64,000 nt of DNA from Deefgea tanakiae. Lineage in GTDB: Bacteria > Pseudomonadota > Gammaproteobacteria > Burkholderiales > Chitinibacteraceae. Made by a program: the position numbers and the translations under genes. The notes beneath the pieces were generated by a model. It made no database searches, was not told the DNA's origin, and was given only the letters and a program-made list of their open reading frames with translations. Position 1 is the stretch's first letter. Each line of letters opens with the position of its first letter. This document shows, piece after piece, positions 30,427 through 40,097 of the stretch. The stretch covers positions 1,550,001-1,614,000 of the forward strand of contig NZ_CP081150.1 of the NCBI RefSeq assembly GCF_019665765.1. The letters run 5' to 3'.

Positions 30427-31584
30427 TTAAGTATTTTGAATAACGATTTTCGGAAATTTACTCGAGAAATCTTGTGATTTTGCGGCGATCTTGACGGCAA
30501 CCTTGCGGGCAATCGCTTTGTACAAGCCTGCGATTTCACCATCTGGATCATTGGCTACAGTGGGTTTGCCAGAATCGGCATTCAGACGAATCGACAAATC
30601 CAAAGGCAATTTACCCAGCAATTCCGTGCCGTATTCTTGCCCCATTTTTTCACCGCCGCCCTCTCCAAAAATTGGTTCCATATGGCCGCAATTGCTGCAG
30701 ACATGCATACTCATATTTTCGACAATACCTAAAATCGGCACGCCGACTTTTTCAAACATTTTTAAGCCTTTACGAGCATCAAGTAGTGCGATGTCTTGTG
30801 GCGTTGTCACAATCACCGCGCCCGTGACCGGTACTTTTTGCGATAAAGTCAACTGAATATCACCGGTGCCTGGCGGCAAATCGATGACTAAATAATCTAA
30901 ATTATCCCAACGCGTATCGTTCAAAAGCTGCGTCAACGCTTGCGTGACCATCGGGCCACGCCACACCATCGGCTGCTCAGGGTCGATCAAGAAGCCAATC
31001 GACATCACTTGTACGCCGTAGTGTTCAATCGGTTTGATATATTTATTTTCTGTCGTTTCCGGGTGCTGCTCAGCCACACCCATCATCGTTGGCAAGCTTG
31101 GGCCGTAGATATCAGCATCCAGCAAACCCACTCGCGCGCCCTCAGCCGCCAAGGCCAAAGCGAGATTGACCGAAGTCGTCGACTTGCCCACACCACCTTT
31201 GCCCGAAGCCACAGCGATGATGTTTTTAATGCCACTTTGCAATGGCAAGCCACGTGCAACGGCATGCGCCGTGATTTGGCTGCTCACCTTAACCTGTACT
31301 GAATCAACCCCTTCTAGCGCAGACAAAGCCGTCACGACCTGACTCTGGCGTGCAGCAAATTGGCTTTGCGCTGGATAACCCAAGACTAAATCCAAGCTCA
31401 CCGCGCCATCCTGCCATTGCAGATTTTTCACGCATTTAGCGGCGATATAATCTTTGCCCGTATCTGGATCAATGAGTGTCGCAAGTGTTTGGCGTAATAA
31501 GTCGAGTTGGGATTCACTCACGGCGGAATTTCCTTGGCTAGGGGCTGCGGCGTTACGGCCGAGCAAACGATCGATAAATTTCAT
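30427..31584 (-). CDS. apbC: iron-sulfur carrier ATPase ApbC/Mrp
   Basis: A 385-residue P-loop NTPase that carries and delivers 4Fe-4S clusters. The N-terminal 110 residues form a MIP18/DUF59 domain (LRQTLATLIDPDTGKDYI); then the deviant Walker A ASGKGGVGKSTTSVNLALALA, DADIYGPSLPTMMGV, and the cluster-binding CSNCG pair near residue 315. The whole architecture and length (369 in E. coli) match. The C-terminal 15 residues (SQDFSSKFPKIVIQNT) are an extension. Confidence 0.94.
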   Translation of the reverse strand: MKFIDRLLGRNAAAPSQGNSAVSESQLDLLRQTLATLIDPDTGKDYIAAKCVKNLQWQDGAVSLDLVLGYPAQSQFAARQSQVVTALSALEGVDSVQVKVSSQITAHAVARGLPLQSGIKNIIAVASGKGGVGKSTTSVNLALALAAEGARVGLLDADIYGPSLPTMMGVAEQHPETTENKYIKPIEHYGVQVMSIGFLIDPEQPMVWRGPMVTQALTQLLNDTRWDNLDYLVIDLPPGTGDIQLTLSQKVPVTGAVIVTTPQDIALLDARKGLKMFEKVGVPILGIVENMSMHVCSNCGHMEPIFGEGGGEKMGQEYGTELLGKLPLDLSIRLNADSGKPTVANDPDGEIAGLYKAIARKVAVKIAAKSQDFSSKFPKIVIQNT

Positions 31585-31657
31585 GGGGCTTCAATTCTCA
31601 GTGTCGACAATGCATAAGCTGCAAAGCCATTAGCAGATGCGACTTAATTGTCGTTTT

Positions 31658-33337
31658 TCAAGCAGCATCATCTTCATCGCCACCTAAATGCGCAGCACTT
31701 CGCCAATGGTAAGAAGCAACAGCATCATCTAAATGGGTATAGATTGCTTCTTCGCCCATCATCGCGGTAATGCCAAATCGCGCTAAATCATGCCGCAATG
31801 GTCGATTACAACGCGCCCACTTGATGCTGATGCGCTGCCACTCAAGTTCGGTCATCAAGGCCTGCAACTGCTCAGCCGCACTGACATCTAATTTCACAAT
31901 CGCTTGCGCATCAATAATTAAACATTTCAAATTCGGACAATCCTGCACCAAATCGCGAATTCGAGTCACAAAGTAGCTGGCATTCACAAACATCAATGGG
32001 GCATAAAAACGATAGACCAACACATCTTCATGCGTATAGTCCTGCAGGCTTTTTTTATCATGACCCACATCATGATACCCAGTCCTTGTTCGTCGCAATA
32101 TGGCATCAGCGGGATTGGAAAACATCCGAATCAAGTGCAGTAGAGACAGTAAGATACCCAGCAAAATACCTGGCAATACCCCAACCAGCACTACACCAAC
32201 GGCAGTCGCAATAGCAAACCACCCCGACAAAGCATCTAAACGCCACAAATCGCGCAGGGCGGGCAAGTCGATCAACTGCGCGCCTGCTCGAATTAACAAA
32301 GCCGCCACGATGACGACGGGTAAATGATTGAGCAAATCGGAAAGAACAAACAGGAATAACAATAAAAGCAGCGCAGCCAATAAGCCGGCCAGTGGGCCTT
32401 GTGCACCAGAAGCATCATTGATTGTCGTTCTGGACTGACTGGCGCCAATCGCAAAGCCACCGGCAAAGCCAGCGGCGATATTAGCAGCACCCAGCGCCAT
32501 AATTTCACGGTTGGCATCAATTTGCTCACCATGGCGCTGGGCAAAAGCACGCGCCAGCAAAATACCTTCTGGCATGGCCAACATCGTAATACCCACGGCG
32601 GTTGGCAACAGTGCAGCAATGGCAGAGAGGCTAAAAGTAGGCCAATGTGGCGCCAATGCATCGGCACTGGGCGCGCTGACCATGACAATTCCAAAACGCG
32701 CTAAATCGAGAAAAAAATCAGCCGTAATGACCAAAGCAAACAAAATAACTGTAATCGGCCACTGCGGTCGCCAACGATTTAGTAGCGCATACAGCATGAG
32801 GAAAAACAGACCTAAACAGAATGTAGGCCAATGCGTTTGCCCTAATTGCAGCATCAATTCCAGCATTCGCGGCGGAAAGCTCTCTTCTCTGAGCGACACG
32901 CCAAATAATTTACCGATTTGCGTGCCGATCAAAATCACCGACGCACCCTGCAAAAAACCAACCAACACTGGTTTTGATAAAAAATCAGCCAATACGCCCA
33001 ACCGAGCCAGCGCCGCCAGAACCATCACTAAACCGACCAGTATCGCCAGCAAAGCAGCAAGTGCCAATGCTTGGATAACATTACCCCCTGCTAGTGGAGC
33101 AAGACCACCCGCGATCAACAAAGCGATGGCGGCGTCGGGGCCAACAATCACTTGCTTGGATGCCCTCATTAAGCCATAGGCCAACATCCCTGCAATCGCG
33201 GCCAGCAATCCAGCATGCGCAGGCAAACCGATCAATTCGGCATAAGCAATCACAGCAGGGATAGACAGCACGGCGACCGACAAAGCCGCAGCGCAATCCA
33301 CTCGCCAATGGCGTGTTAAATCACGCCACCAAGCCAC
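31658..33337 (-). CDS. SulP-family anion transporter with STAS domain
   Basis: A 559-residue protein: about 12-14 membrane segments (residues 15-420), then a soluble STAS domain (about 445-535; CLIIDAQAIVKLDVSAAEQLQALMTEL). GFLQGASVILIGTQ and ANIAAGFAGGFAIGASQSRTTINDASGAQGPLAG are SulP signatures. Family members carry sulfate, bicarbonate or dicarboxylates; the substrate cannot be read from this sequence. Its opening WWRDLTRHWRVDCAAALSVAVLSIPAVIAYAEL lacks the usual PQGLAYA, having IPAVIAYA instead. It lies 27 bases after the patatin gene. Confidence 0.87.
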   Translation of the reverse strand: MAWWRDLTRHWRVDCAAALSVAVLSIPAVIAYAELIGLPAHAGLLAAIAGMLAYGLMRASKQVIVGPDAAIALLIAGGLAPLAGGNVIQALALAALLAILVGLVMVLAALARLGVLADFLSKPVLVGFLQGASVILIGTQIGKLFGVSLREESFPPRMLELMLQLGQTHWPTFCLGLFFLMLYALLNRWRPQWPITVILFALVITADFFLDLARFGIVMVSAPSADALAPHWPTFSLSAIAALLPTAVGITMLAMPEGILLARAFAQRHGEQIDANREIMALGAANIAAGFAGGFAIGASQSRTTINDASGAQGPLAGLLAALLLLLFLFVLSDLLNHLPVVIVAALLIRAGAQLIDLPALRDLWRLDALSGWFAIATAVGVVLVGVLPGILLGILLSLLHLIRMFSNPADAILRRTRTGYHDVGHDKKSLQDYTHEDVLVYRFYAPLMFVNASYFVTRIRDLVQDCPNLKCLIIDAQAIVKLDVSAAEQLQALMTELEWQRISIKWARCNRPLRHDLARFGITAMMGEEAIYTHLDDAVASYHWRSAAHLGGDEDDAA

Positions 33338-33364
33338 GATAGAGATGAAAATATTCGCCCCCGC

Positions 33365-35554
33365 TTAGAATTGCTTACCCAACATCATATAAAAACGTGC
33401 CTGACGATTATCGCCATAAGCAGCGCCCAAATATAAAGGACCTAAATAGCTGTCGTAAGCCAAGTAAACAGCACCAGAGTAATGCCAGCCATCATCAACA
33501 CTTGAAGTCAGTTGATCATAAACACGACCAAACTCCAGCGCAGTACCAATATAACTGCCTGACAATAAGTCAATTGATTTAAGATATTGCGCAGAACCAA
33601 AAATAAACTTATCACCAACCATTTGCTGATAATTGTAACTCGACAAATTAAGGAAACCGCCTAGCCATTTCACATCAGAGAATAAAGGCGGCGTATTATA
33701 AGTATCCTGTGCTTTTAGTTTGAAAACCACCGAGTCCTTACCGACAGGAATGGCATGTCGATACACAACGCCATAAATTCCATAGTCTTCCATTTGATTT
33801 CCGACGCCTAAAGCATAATAACCATATGCATTTAATGACATACCATTTTTAGGGAAGAAGAAATTATCTAAATTATCATAAAATAAATTAAATCGAATAC
33901 CATAGTCATGACTTGTAAAGTCTGGCAACTCAACTTGACCAATAGATCGATTACCTGAGTAGTTATTAAATACAGGCCCTACTCTTAACTCGGCACTATT
34001 TGAAATAACTGATCCAAAATCAATTCCAAACGATGATTTATTGTAAGTATATTCAGCTATATTTTCATCCTCAAGCCATAACGACAAAGGACCTCTAAAA
34101 TACTGGTAGTACGTCGATATAAAAATTGACTCGTCAATCTTTAAAGGCTGATAAAACTCTGTGCTCACGCTGGCAGAACTCCCCATTTGCAACATAGTTT
34201 TCCATTCTGCACCTAAATCATTAATCCAAGTTCGACGATATTGTGCGCTAATATTCCAAGGATGCGAGCTCGTAAAATCAGTTGCAAAACTTAGACCAAA
34301 ACGCAGATAGTTGGGGCCCCAACTTTTCTCGATCGGTAAAATAGATACCAGATCTCCATTAGTGCCCAAGCCTAAATCATAACTAATCTGGCTGTGATCG
34401 CCACGAGCATAGACATCCAATAAGTTCTCATGAAACTCTGTTGAATTTAATGGCTCATCAATTTGAATATCGAGCACTTTCTTGAGAACCTCAGGATTGA
34501 CGACATTGCCGCGATCAATGGCGACCTCTCTCACCTGCTTAGGTTGCAAGCGCATTGTTGTGCGGCGCTCAAGCCATTTATCATATTCTTCGGCGGGCAC
34601 AGAGAATTGACTTAATTGCGGCAAAGCATTCAATGCCGCCGTGGTACCAATTTGGATCAATTCAGCGCCTTTCGCAAAGTCCGCTGATGATAAAGCGCCA
34701 AATTCAGGAGAAATCAAAACATCGTTTTTAGTCAAACTGGCTAATTGCGGCTGAACGTTTTGAATCATCATCAAGCGAGTGTATTGATCGGCAACTGAAA
34801 AGATATTTCGAATTTGGGGGGCTTTAAGCGGCGCAGAACCAACGTCAATCGCAATCACCACATCAGCGCAAGTATCGCGGGCTACATCAATAGGTAAATT
34901 ACGAACTAAGCCGCCATCCACTAAATAGCGCCCCCCTGCCTCAACCACAGGAAAAACACCAGGTACAGACATACTGGCACGCATCGCCGTAACGAGGTCA
35001 CCGTCTTTTTGCACCACCATCTCGCCAGTTTCAAAATCAGTGGCAATGGCACGATAAGGAATGCCTAATTGATCAAAATTAGCCACGGTGCCAGCAAATG
35101 TGAGTTCACGAAGGAAAAACCCAATTTTTTGCGTGCTGATGGCTGAGTCGGGCAGTTTTAGCTCCCCTTTATCACTCAAGCCAAGCTCAACCAAGAGCGA
35201 ATAACGTGAATCTTGTTTTTGCCGAAATGTATTGCTTTGCCTTGGCAAAGATGTGCTTAACAAATCATCCCAGTCCGCCTTTTGAATTCGTTCTTCCATT
35301 TCGGCAGGCGTTCGTCCTGTCGCATAGGCCGCCCCCACCAAGGAGCCAATACTAGTACCCACTACACAATCGATCGGAATACGATTCTCTTCCAAGACTT
35401 TGAGTACACCCACATGAGCAAAACCACGCGCACCGCCACCACCTAAAACCAAGCCAATGCGTGGTCGCTCAGCAATCGCTTGAGTTGATATTAAAAAGCA
35501 TGGCAAAGCGAACAAAACAAATTTTATAAGTCGCAAACGTTTCGATCTCGTCAT
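33365..35554 (-). CDS. PlpD-like patatin phospholipase with C-terminal outer-membrane barrel (type Vd autotransporter)
   Basis: A 729-residue secreted lipase. A Sec signal peptide (residues 1-28, ending STQAIA) is followed by a patatin domain: oxyanion loop GLVLGGGGARGFAHVG, nucleophile elbow GTSIGS (Ser68) and catalytic DGG (Asp213). After a POTRA-like linker (about 330-390, VVNPEVLKKVLDIQIDEPLN) comes a 16-strand-type surface-antigen barrel ending in LGKQF with terminal Phe, the BAM-recognised end. PlpD of Pseudomonas has this exact order (about 730 residues). It probably hydrolyses phospholipids at the cell surface or after release. Confidence 0.88.
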   Translation of the reverse strand: MTRSKRLRLIKFVLFALPCFLISTQAIAERPRIGLVLGGGGARGFAHVGVLKVLEENRIPIDCVVGTSIGSLVGAAYATGRTPAEMEERIQKADWDDLLSTSLPRQSNTFRQKQDSRYSLLVELGLSDKGELKLPDSAISTQKIGFFLRELTFAGTVANFDQLGIPYRAIATDFETGEMVVQKDGDLVTAMRASMSVPGVFPVVEAGGRYLVDGGLVRNLPIDVARDTCADVVIAIDVGSAPLKAPQIRNIFSVADQYTRLMMIQNVQPQLASLTKNDVLISPEFGALSSADFAKGAELIQIGTTAALNALPQLSQFSVPAEEYDKWLERRTTMRLQPKQVREVAIDRGNVVNPEVLKKVLDIQIDEPLNSTEFHENLLDVYARGDHSQISYDLGLGTNGDLVSILPIEKSWGPNYLRFGLSFATDFTSSHPWNISAQYRRTWINDLGAEWKTMLQMGSSASVSTEFYQPLKIDESIFISTYYQYFRGPLSLWLEDENIAEYTYNKSSFGIDFGSVISNSAELRVGPVFNNYSGNRSIGQVELPDFTSHDYGIRFNLFYDNLDNFFFPKNGMSLNAYGYYALGVGNQMEDYGIYGVVYRHAIPVGKDSVVFKLKAQDTYNTPPLFSDVKWLGGFLNLSSYNYQQMVGDKFIFGSAQYLKSIDLLSGSYIGTALEFGRVYDQLTSSVDDGWHYSGAVYLAYDSYLGPLYLGAAYGDNRQARFYMMLGKQF

Positions 35555-35603
35555 TTTTTCATCCTACAATTAATCGTCATTCTATAAATTTGAGGCAAAT
35601 GCC

Positions 35604-36281
35604 ATGCGCTTACTTTCTCATCGTGGCTTATCCAGCCAACATCCAGAAAACACGATTGCTGCGTTTGCTGCCGCCCTCAGTGTTGGATTTGATGGGCTTG
35701 AAACGGACGTGAGACTTTCCGCTGATGGTGAAGCCATTTTGTATCACGATAGACTCAGCCCAACAGGGCAAGCGGTAGCGGGCTTAACACGTAGAGAATT
35801 ATCGCATCAAGCAGGCTATATCGTACCGACCTTGAGTGAAGCATTAGAGGCATTTCCGGCTGCTTTTTGGAATGTCGAGCTAAAAACACCTGCGTGTATG
35901 CCCAGCGTGATGGCTTACATATCGAGTGTTCAGCATAAAACACCGATTTTGCTATCCTCATTTTGTCATCCGCTAGTCTTTGAAGCAGCTAATACCCTAG
36001 ATGTGTATTGCGCACTACTGCTTTCCCATCGTCCACTTTCAGTCAATACCCTGTTAGAAGGTACAATTCACAATCCACGCTTGCGCACCTTAGTATGGGA
36101 TTTTGATATTCTGGACCCTGACTTTTTATTAGAAACGCGGCAGCTCGGATTTTCGCACTACGTATATGGAGCAGCGAATCAAAATGAGCATCAATGGTGT
36201 AGCGAATTTGGTATAGATGGCCTAATCACCGATTATCCCAGCATGGTCGGCTTAGCCAGTAAACCGCCACTAAGCACTTAA
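35604..36281 (+). CDS. glycerophosphodiester phosphodiesterase
   Basis: A 225-residue GDPD-family TIM barrel that cleaves glycerophosphodiesters to glycerol 3-phosphate and an alcohol. LLSHRGLSSQHPENTIAAFAAAL holds the first His-Arg, GFDGLETDVRLSADGEAILYHD the metal-binding Glu-x-Asp and the second His, and WNVELKTPA the next metal ligand. No signal peptide, so it is cytoplasmic UgpQ-like. Divergent from the patatin phospholipase gene with a 49-base gap, which suggests linked phospholipid turnover. Confidence 0.9.
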   Translation: MRLLSHRGLSSQHPENTIAAFAAALSVGFDGLETDVRLSADGEAILYHDRLSPTGQAVAGLTRRELSHQAGYIVPTLSEALEAFPAAFWNVELKTPACMPSVMAYISSVQHKTPILLSSFCHPLVFEAANTLDVYCALLLSHRPLSVNTLLEGTIHNPRLRTLVWDFDILDPDFLLETRQLGFSHYVYGAANQNEHQWCSEFGIDGLITDYPSMVGLASKPPLST

Positions 36282-36425
36282 ACAACCGGCATCAACTAAA
36301 AACCCCCTAAAAAACCCCCTCCCTATGCCGCAAAAAAACCATGCACATCAAGATTTTATGCGTTTCACATTAAAGTAAATAACTAAAGCGTCGATAATTA
36401 CTCAAACAATTTAAGATTGATGATC

Positions 36426-36596
36426 ATGCCTATTTATACCACCACATCGGTCCAGCACTCGCTTCAGCAATTAGCGCCCAATAACGCATCACAAAAAAAC
36501 AGCAATCAAACAGCTACTGGCTTAGTTGCAGCCCTATGTGGCTTGCACCAAAAACATTTAATGAATCATCCATTTTATTTAAAAAATAATAAGTAG
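36426..36596 (+). CDS. hypothetical 56-residue small protein
   Basis: ATG 36426 to TAG 36596 encodes a short polar peptide opening MPIYTTTSVQHSLQQLAPNN and ending HPFYLKNNK, with one hydrophobic patch (TGLVAALCGL). It occupies the gap between the GDPD gene and tex and is followed by a strong bidirectional terminator, which is the main reason to list it. The ribosome site is weak and I recognise no family. Confidence 0.35.
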   Translation: MPIYTTTSVQHSLQQLAPNNASQKNSNQTATGLVAALCGLHQKHLMNHPFYLKNNK

Positions 36597-36614
36597 TAAT
36601 TTATTTTAAGCAAT

Positions 36615-36646
36615 AAAAAAGCCAATCAATTCGATTGGCTTTTTTA
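36615..36646. terminator. bidirectional intrinsic terminator after tex
   Basis: AAAAAAGCCAATC (36615-36627) pairs with GATTGGCTTTTTT (36633-36645) around AATTC. Both strands give a G/C stem followed by T-run, so it ends tex (minus) and any transcript of the small frame (plus). Confidence 0.88.
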
Positions 36647-36657
36647 TTATCATCATT

Positions 36658-38982
36658 TTAACGCTTTAATTTTAGTGCCGCTAATTGATCTGCCATTGCT
36701 CCCAGTTTTGACTCAACGGGAGCCACAATCTTTCGCTCTCGCTGCGTCATCGGCTGCGCGCTCACACTACTGGCTTGCTCCCGCGCAACTTCATTCAAGC
36801 GCATCGTTAAGGCAATCCGTTTGCGCGGCACGTCGATTTCGGTCACTTTCACCTTTACCACATCGCCGGCTTTGACGACTTCACGTGGATCTTTGACAAA
36901 TCGCGCTGCCAAGCACGAAATATGTACCAAACCATCTTGATGCACGCCAATATCCACAAAAGCACCAAAGTTCGTCACATTGCTGACAACGCCTTCGAGC
37001 ACCATATCGACTCGCAAGTCTTTGATGTCTTCCACCCCATCAGCAAAGGTTGCTGTCTTAAATTCAGGACGCGGATCGCGGCCGGGTTTTTCAAGCTCAG
37101 CCAAAATATCTTTGACCGTCGGGAATCCAAATTGGCTGTCGACCAAATCTGCAGGATTGAGTTGCTGTAAGAGCGCTTTATCGCCAATGATGTTGCGAAT
37201 ATTTTTATTCAACTTAGCAATAATTTTTTCCACCACTGGATAGGCTTCTGGATGCACTGCCGAAGCATCAAGCGGATTATCACCCTGATTAATTCGCAAA
37301 AATCCCGCCGCCAGCTGAAAAGCTTTATCACCTAAACGTGGCACTTTGAGTATCGACTTTCGATTGGCAAACGCACCATGTGCATCACGGTATGTGACCA
37401 CATTATTTGCCATTGTTTGGCTTAAGCCCGATACCCTAGCAAGCAAAGCTGCTGATGCAATATTTACATCAACACCAACGGCATTCACGCAATCCTCCAC
37501 GACGGAGTCCAGCATTCGCGCTAATTCATTTTGATTCACATCGTGCTGATATTGCCCGACGCCAATCGCTTTTGGATCAATCTTCACCAACTCGGCCAAT
37601 GGGTCTTGCAAGCGTCGCGCAATCGACACTGCGCCGCGAATCGACACATCCAAGTCTGGAAACTCTTTCGCCGCCAATTCCGATGCGGAGTACACCGAAG
37701 CTCCCGCTTCAGACACAACGATTTTTGCGGGCTTTTTCAGACCCGCCTTAGCCAGCTGCTCAATGAGTTCTGCGGCTAATTTATCGGTTTCACGGCTAGC
37801 TGTGCCATTGCCAATGGCAATTAACTCAACGGCATGTGTTTTACACAAGCGCGCCAACACGACCAAGGATTGATCCCAATCGCGACGCGGCTCGTGCGGA
37901 TAAATCGTTTCATGCGCGACAAATTTTCCTGTCGCATCAACCACCGCCACTTTTACACCTGTTCGTAAGCCCGGATCCAAACCCAATGTCGCACGCGGAC
38001 CAGCGGGTGCAGCCAGCAGCAAATCTTTTAAATTCAAGGCAAACACGCGAATCGCCTCTAAATCGGCCCGCTCACGCGCCGCAGTGAGCAATTCGCCTTC
38101 GAGCGAAAGGGCGATTTTGGCTCGCCATGCCAAGCGCACTGTATCGTTCAGCCATTTATCCGCAGGTCGATTTTGCTGACTAATACCCACGTGCTGGGCA
38201 ATCATCAGCTCGCAGCGATTTGGCGTAGCCATCCGCCCCCCCGCTTCAATTTCTTCGGGCAACATTAAATTAAGTGACAAGATGCCTTCATTACGTCCAC
38301 GAAGCACCGCTAAAACGCGATGCGATGGCATCGCCGCCAAACTCTCAGCAAAGTCAAAATAATCGGTAAACTTAGCGCCTGCGCTTTCTTGCCCCGCAAT
38401 CACCGTCGTTTTGAGCTTGCCTTCACGCTGCACATGCGTGCGCAGCGCGCCAATCAGCGCAGCATCTTCGCTCCACATCTCAAGCAAAATCGCTCTTGCG
38501 CCATCGAGTGCCGCTTTGCTGTCCTGTACACCTTTTTCTGCATCAATAAAGCGCTGCGCTGCGATTTCTGGATTTTGCTGCGGGTCATTCAGCAATAAAT
38601 CAGCCAAAGGTGCCAAACCTGCTTCACGGGCGATTTGCGCTTTGGTGCGACGTTTTTGCTTAAAGGGAAGGTATAGGTCCTCAAGCCTTTGTTTGTTATC
38701 CGCCTCGAGCAATACCCTTTCTAATTCAGGCGTCAGTTTATCTTGTTCACGAATCGCATTGATGACTGCCGTGCGGCGATCTTCCAATTCACGCAAATAG
38801 CGTAAACGCTCTTCCAAAAGTCGCATTTGCGTATCATCTAAACCACCCGTCGCCTCTTTACGGTAGCGCGAAATAAACGGCACGGTGGCACCTTCATCCA
38901 GCAAAGCGACAGCAGCAGCAACCTGAGGCTCACGACAAGCAAGTTCGATAGCAAGACGTTGAAAAATGGACTTCATCAGCAC
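36658..38982 (-). CDS. tex: Tex-family RNA-binding transcription accessory protein
   Basis: A 774-residue protein (772 if ATG 38976 is used instead of GTG 38982). N-terminal helical region [25 protein letters not shown], YqgF/RNase H-like domain ([19 protein letters not shown]), helix-hairpin-helix pair ([42 protein letters not shown]) and a C-terminal S1 domain ([31 protein letters not shown]) follow the Tex order. Members bind nucleic acid and elongating transcription complexes; loss alters expression of toxins and stress genes. Stands alone before a strong terminator. Confidence 0.95.
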   Translation of the reverse strand: MLMKSIFQRLAIELACREPQVAAAVALLDEGATVPFISRYRKEATGGLDDTQMRLLEERLRYLRELEDRRTAVINAIREQDKLTPELERVLLEADNKQRLEDLYLPFKQKRRTKAQIAREAGLAPLADLLLNDPQQNPEIAAQRFIDAEKGVQDSKAALDGARAILLEMWSEDAALIGALRTHVQREGKLKTTVIAGQESAGAKFTDYFDFAESLAAMPSHRVLAVLRGRNEGILSLNLMLPEEIEAGGRMATPNRCELMIAQHVGISQQNRPADKWLNDTVRLAWRAKIALSLEGELLTAARERADLEAIRVFALNLKDLLLAAPAGPRATLGLDPGLRTGVKVAVVDATGKFVAHETIYPHEPRRDWDQSLVVLARLCKTHAVELIAIGNGTASRETDKLAAELIEQLAKAGLKKPAKIVVSEAGASVYSASELAAKEFPDLDVSIRGAVSIARRLQDPLAELVKIDPKAIGVGQYQHDVNQNELARMLDSVVEDCVNAVGVDVNIASAALLARVSGLSQTMANNVVTYRDAHGAFANRKSILKVPRLGDKAFQLAAGFLRINQGDNPLDASAVHPEAYPVVEKIIAKLNKNIRNIIGDKALLQQLNPADLVDSQFGFPTVKDILAELEKPGRDPRPEFKTATFADGVEDIKDLRVDMVLEGVVSNVTNFGAFVDIGVHQDGLVHISCLAARFVKDPREVVKAGDVVKVKVTEIDVPRKRIALTMRLNEVAREQASSVSAQPMTQRERKIVAPVESKLGAMADQLAALKLKR

Positions 38983-39108
38983 GGCAACCTAAGACAAACA
39001 ATCAAGAGCGCCATTGTAATGCAAGCGGCACGTGGCGTTGCACACACACAAACAATCGGGGTGGTTAAAGTGACTTCAGGTAGAATACAATTGCATTTCA
39101 AGCCAGAT

Positions 39109-39126
39109 TGATGACAGCCGTCATCA
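39109..39126. promoter_or_regulatory. inverted repeat TGATGAC-AGCC-GTCATCA upstream of parA
   Basis: Perfect 7-base arms with a 4-base loop, 63 bases before the ParA start. It could be an RNA hairpin in the leader or an operator. No T-run follows. Confidence 0.45.
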
Positions 39127-39188
39127 CTGATCGGCAACTCAGCCAACACGAGTTCAAAGTCAGTAATGACCATAACGGGAAGAGATCA

Positions 39189-39980
39189 ATGACTGTAATT
39201 GCCGTGTTTAACATGAAGGGTGGTGTCGGTAAAACCACAGTGGCTGCTAATTTAGCCGCGGCGATTGCGAAAAACGGCGTTGAACCGTTGCTCATCGACC
39301 TAGACCCGCAAGCCCATCTGACCTCGATGTATGGCATCAAAACCAATAGCAGCAAAAGTGTTTATCGCTTCTATCAAGGCCTGAGTTCGCTCTCTGATTT
39401 AGTTGTTCCACTCGATACTGGCATTCAATTTGTGCCATCCCACTTAGAGCTCGGCAAAGTCGACGCACAAGTCACGCGGCATCGCGACAATATCTGGCGG
39501 CTCAAATTGGGCCTGAATGCGGAAATGCTTTCCGGCAGTGGGCTACCGATTATTATCGACTGCACGCCAATGCTGGGGGTTGTGGCATTTTCGGCACTGT
39601 TTGCCGCCGATATTATTTTGGTCCCCGTTGCGGCGGAGTATTTGGCTTTAAACGGTGCGATGCAGCTCTCGCAAACGCTATTTGGTCTAGAAAAATTTCA
39701 ATCCAGAAAGCCGCGCCGCTATGTGGTCAATCGTTATGTACCGAATCAAATCACAGCGGAAACCGTAGCCGGTCAATTAATGCGGCATTTTCCGGGTGAA
39801 GTGCTCAAAACCCGCATCCGCGAACAAGAAGCTTTGGCTGCAGCAGTCGGATCTGGCAGTAATATTTTTGATTTTGCACCGGCTTCCAATGCGGCGGCTG
39901 ACTTTACCTTTTTGCTTGATGAACTGATTGAAAACAATCTGATTTCTTTATCTCGTGACTTGCCATTTGGCGCAGATTAA
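39189..39980 (+). CDS. orphan ParA/MinD-type ATPase
   Basis: A 263-residue P-loop ATPase. AVFNMKGGVGKTTVAANLAAAIAKNG is the deviant Walker A with the signature lysine, PLLIDLDPQAHLTSMYG follows, and LPIIIDCTPMLGVVAFSALFAADIILVPVAAEYLALNG matches the Walker B/switch region. ATG 39189 is chosen because GGGAAGAG lies 7 bases upstream and the product begins as ParA proteins do; the frame is open further to 39108. No parB or centromere-like repeats are next to it, so chromosome partition is not implied; orphan ParAs position chemoreceptor arrays, carboxysomes, pili or other cargo. Confidence 0.85.
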   Translation: MTVIAVFNMKGGVGKTTVAANLAAAIAKNGVEPLLIDLDPQAHLTSMYGIKTNSSKSVYRFYQGLSSLSDLVVPLDTGIQFVPSHLELGKVDAQVTRHRDNIWRLKLGLNAEMLSGSGLPIIIDCTPMLGVVAFSALFAADIILVPVAAEYLALNGAMQLSQTLFGLEKFQSRKPRRYVVNRYVPNQITAETVAGQLMRHFPGEVLKTRIREQEALAAAVGSGSNIFDFAPASNAAADFTFLLDELIENNLISLSRDLPFGAD

Positions 39981-40097
39981 ACAAGCTGATTCATTAAAAC
40001 AACGTATCGATGACCACTCGTTAGTAAGCATCAAACTTCACTTGCTTTCCGCAAAGCAGCATCTAAAAAAAGATGAGCACGTCCTGCGGAGAGCAAT

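Noticed and set aside
32511-33179. 222-codon frame antisense to the first SulP gene
   Set aside because: Composition is the mirror of hydrophobic codons; no recognisable motif.
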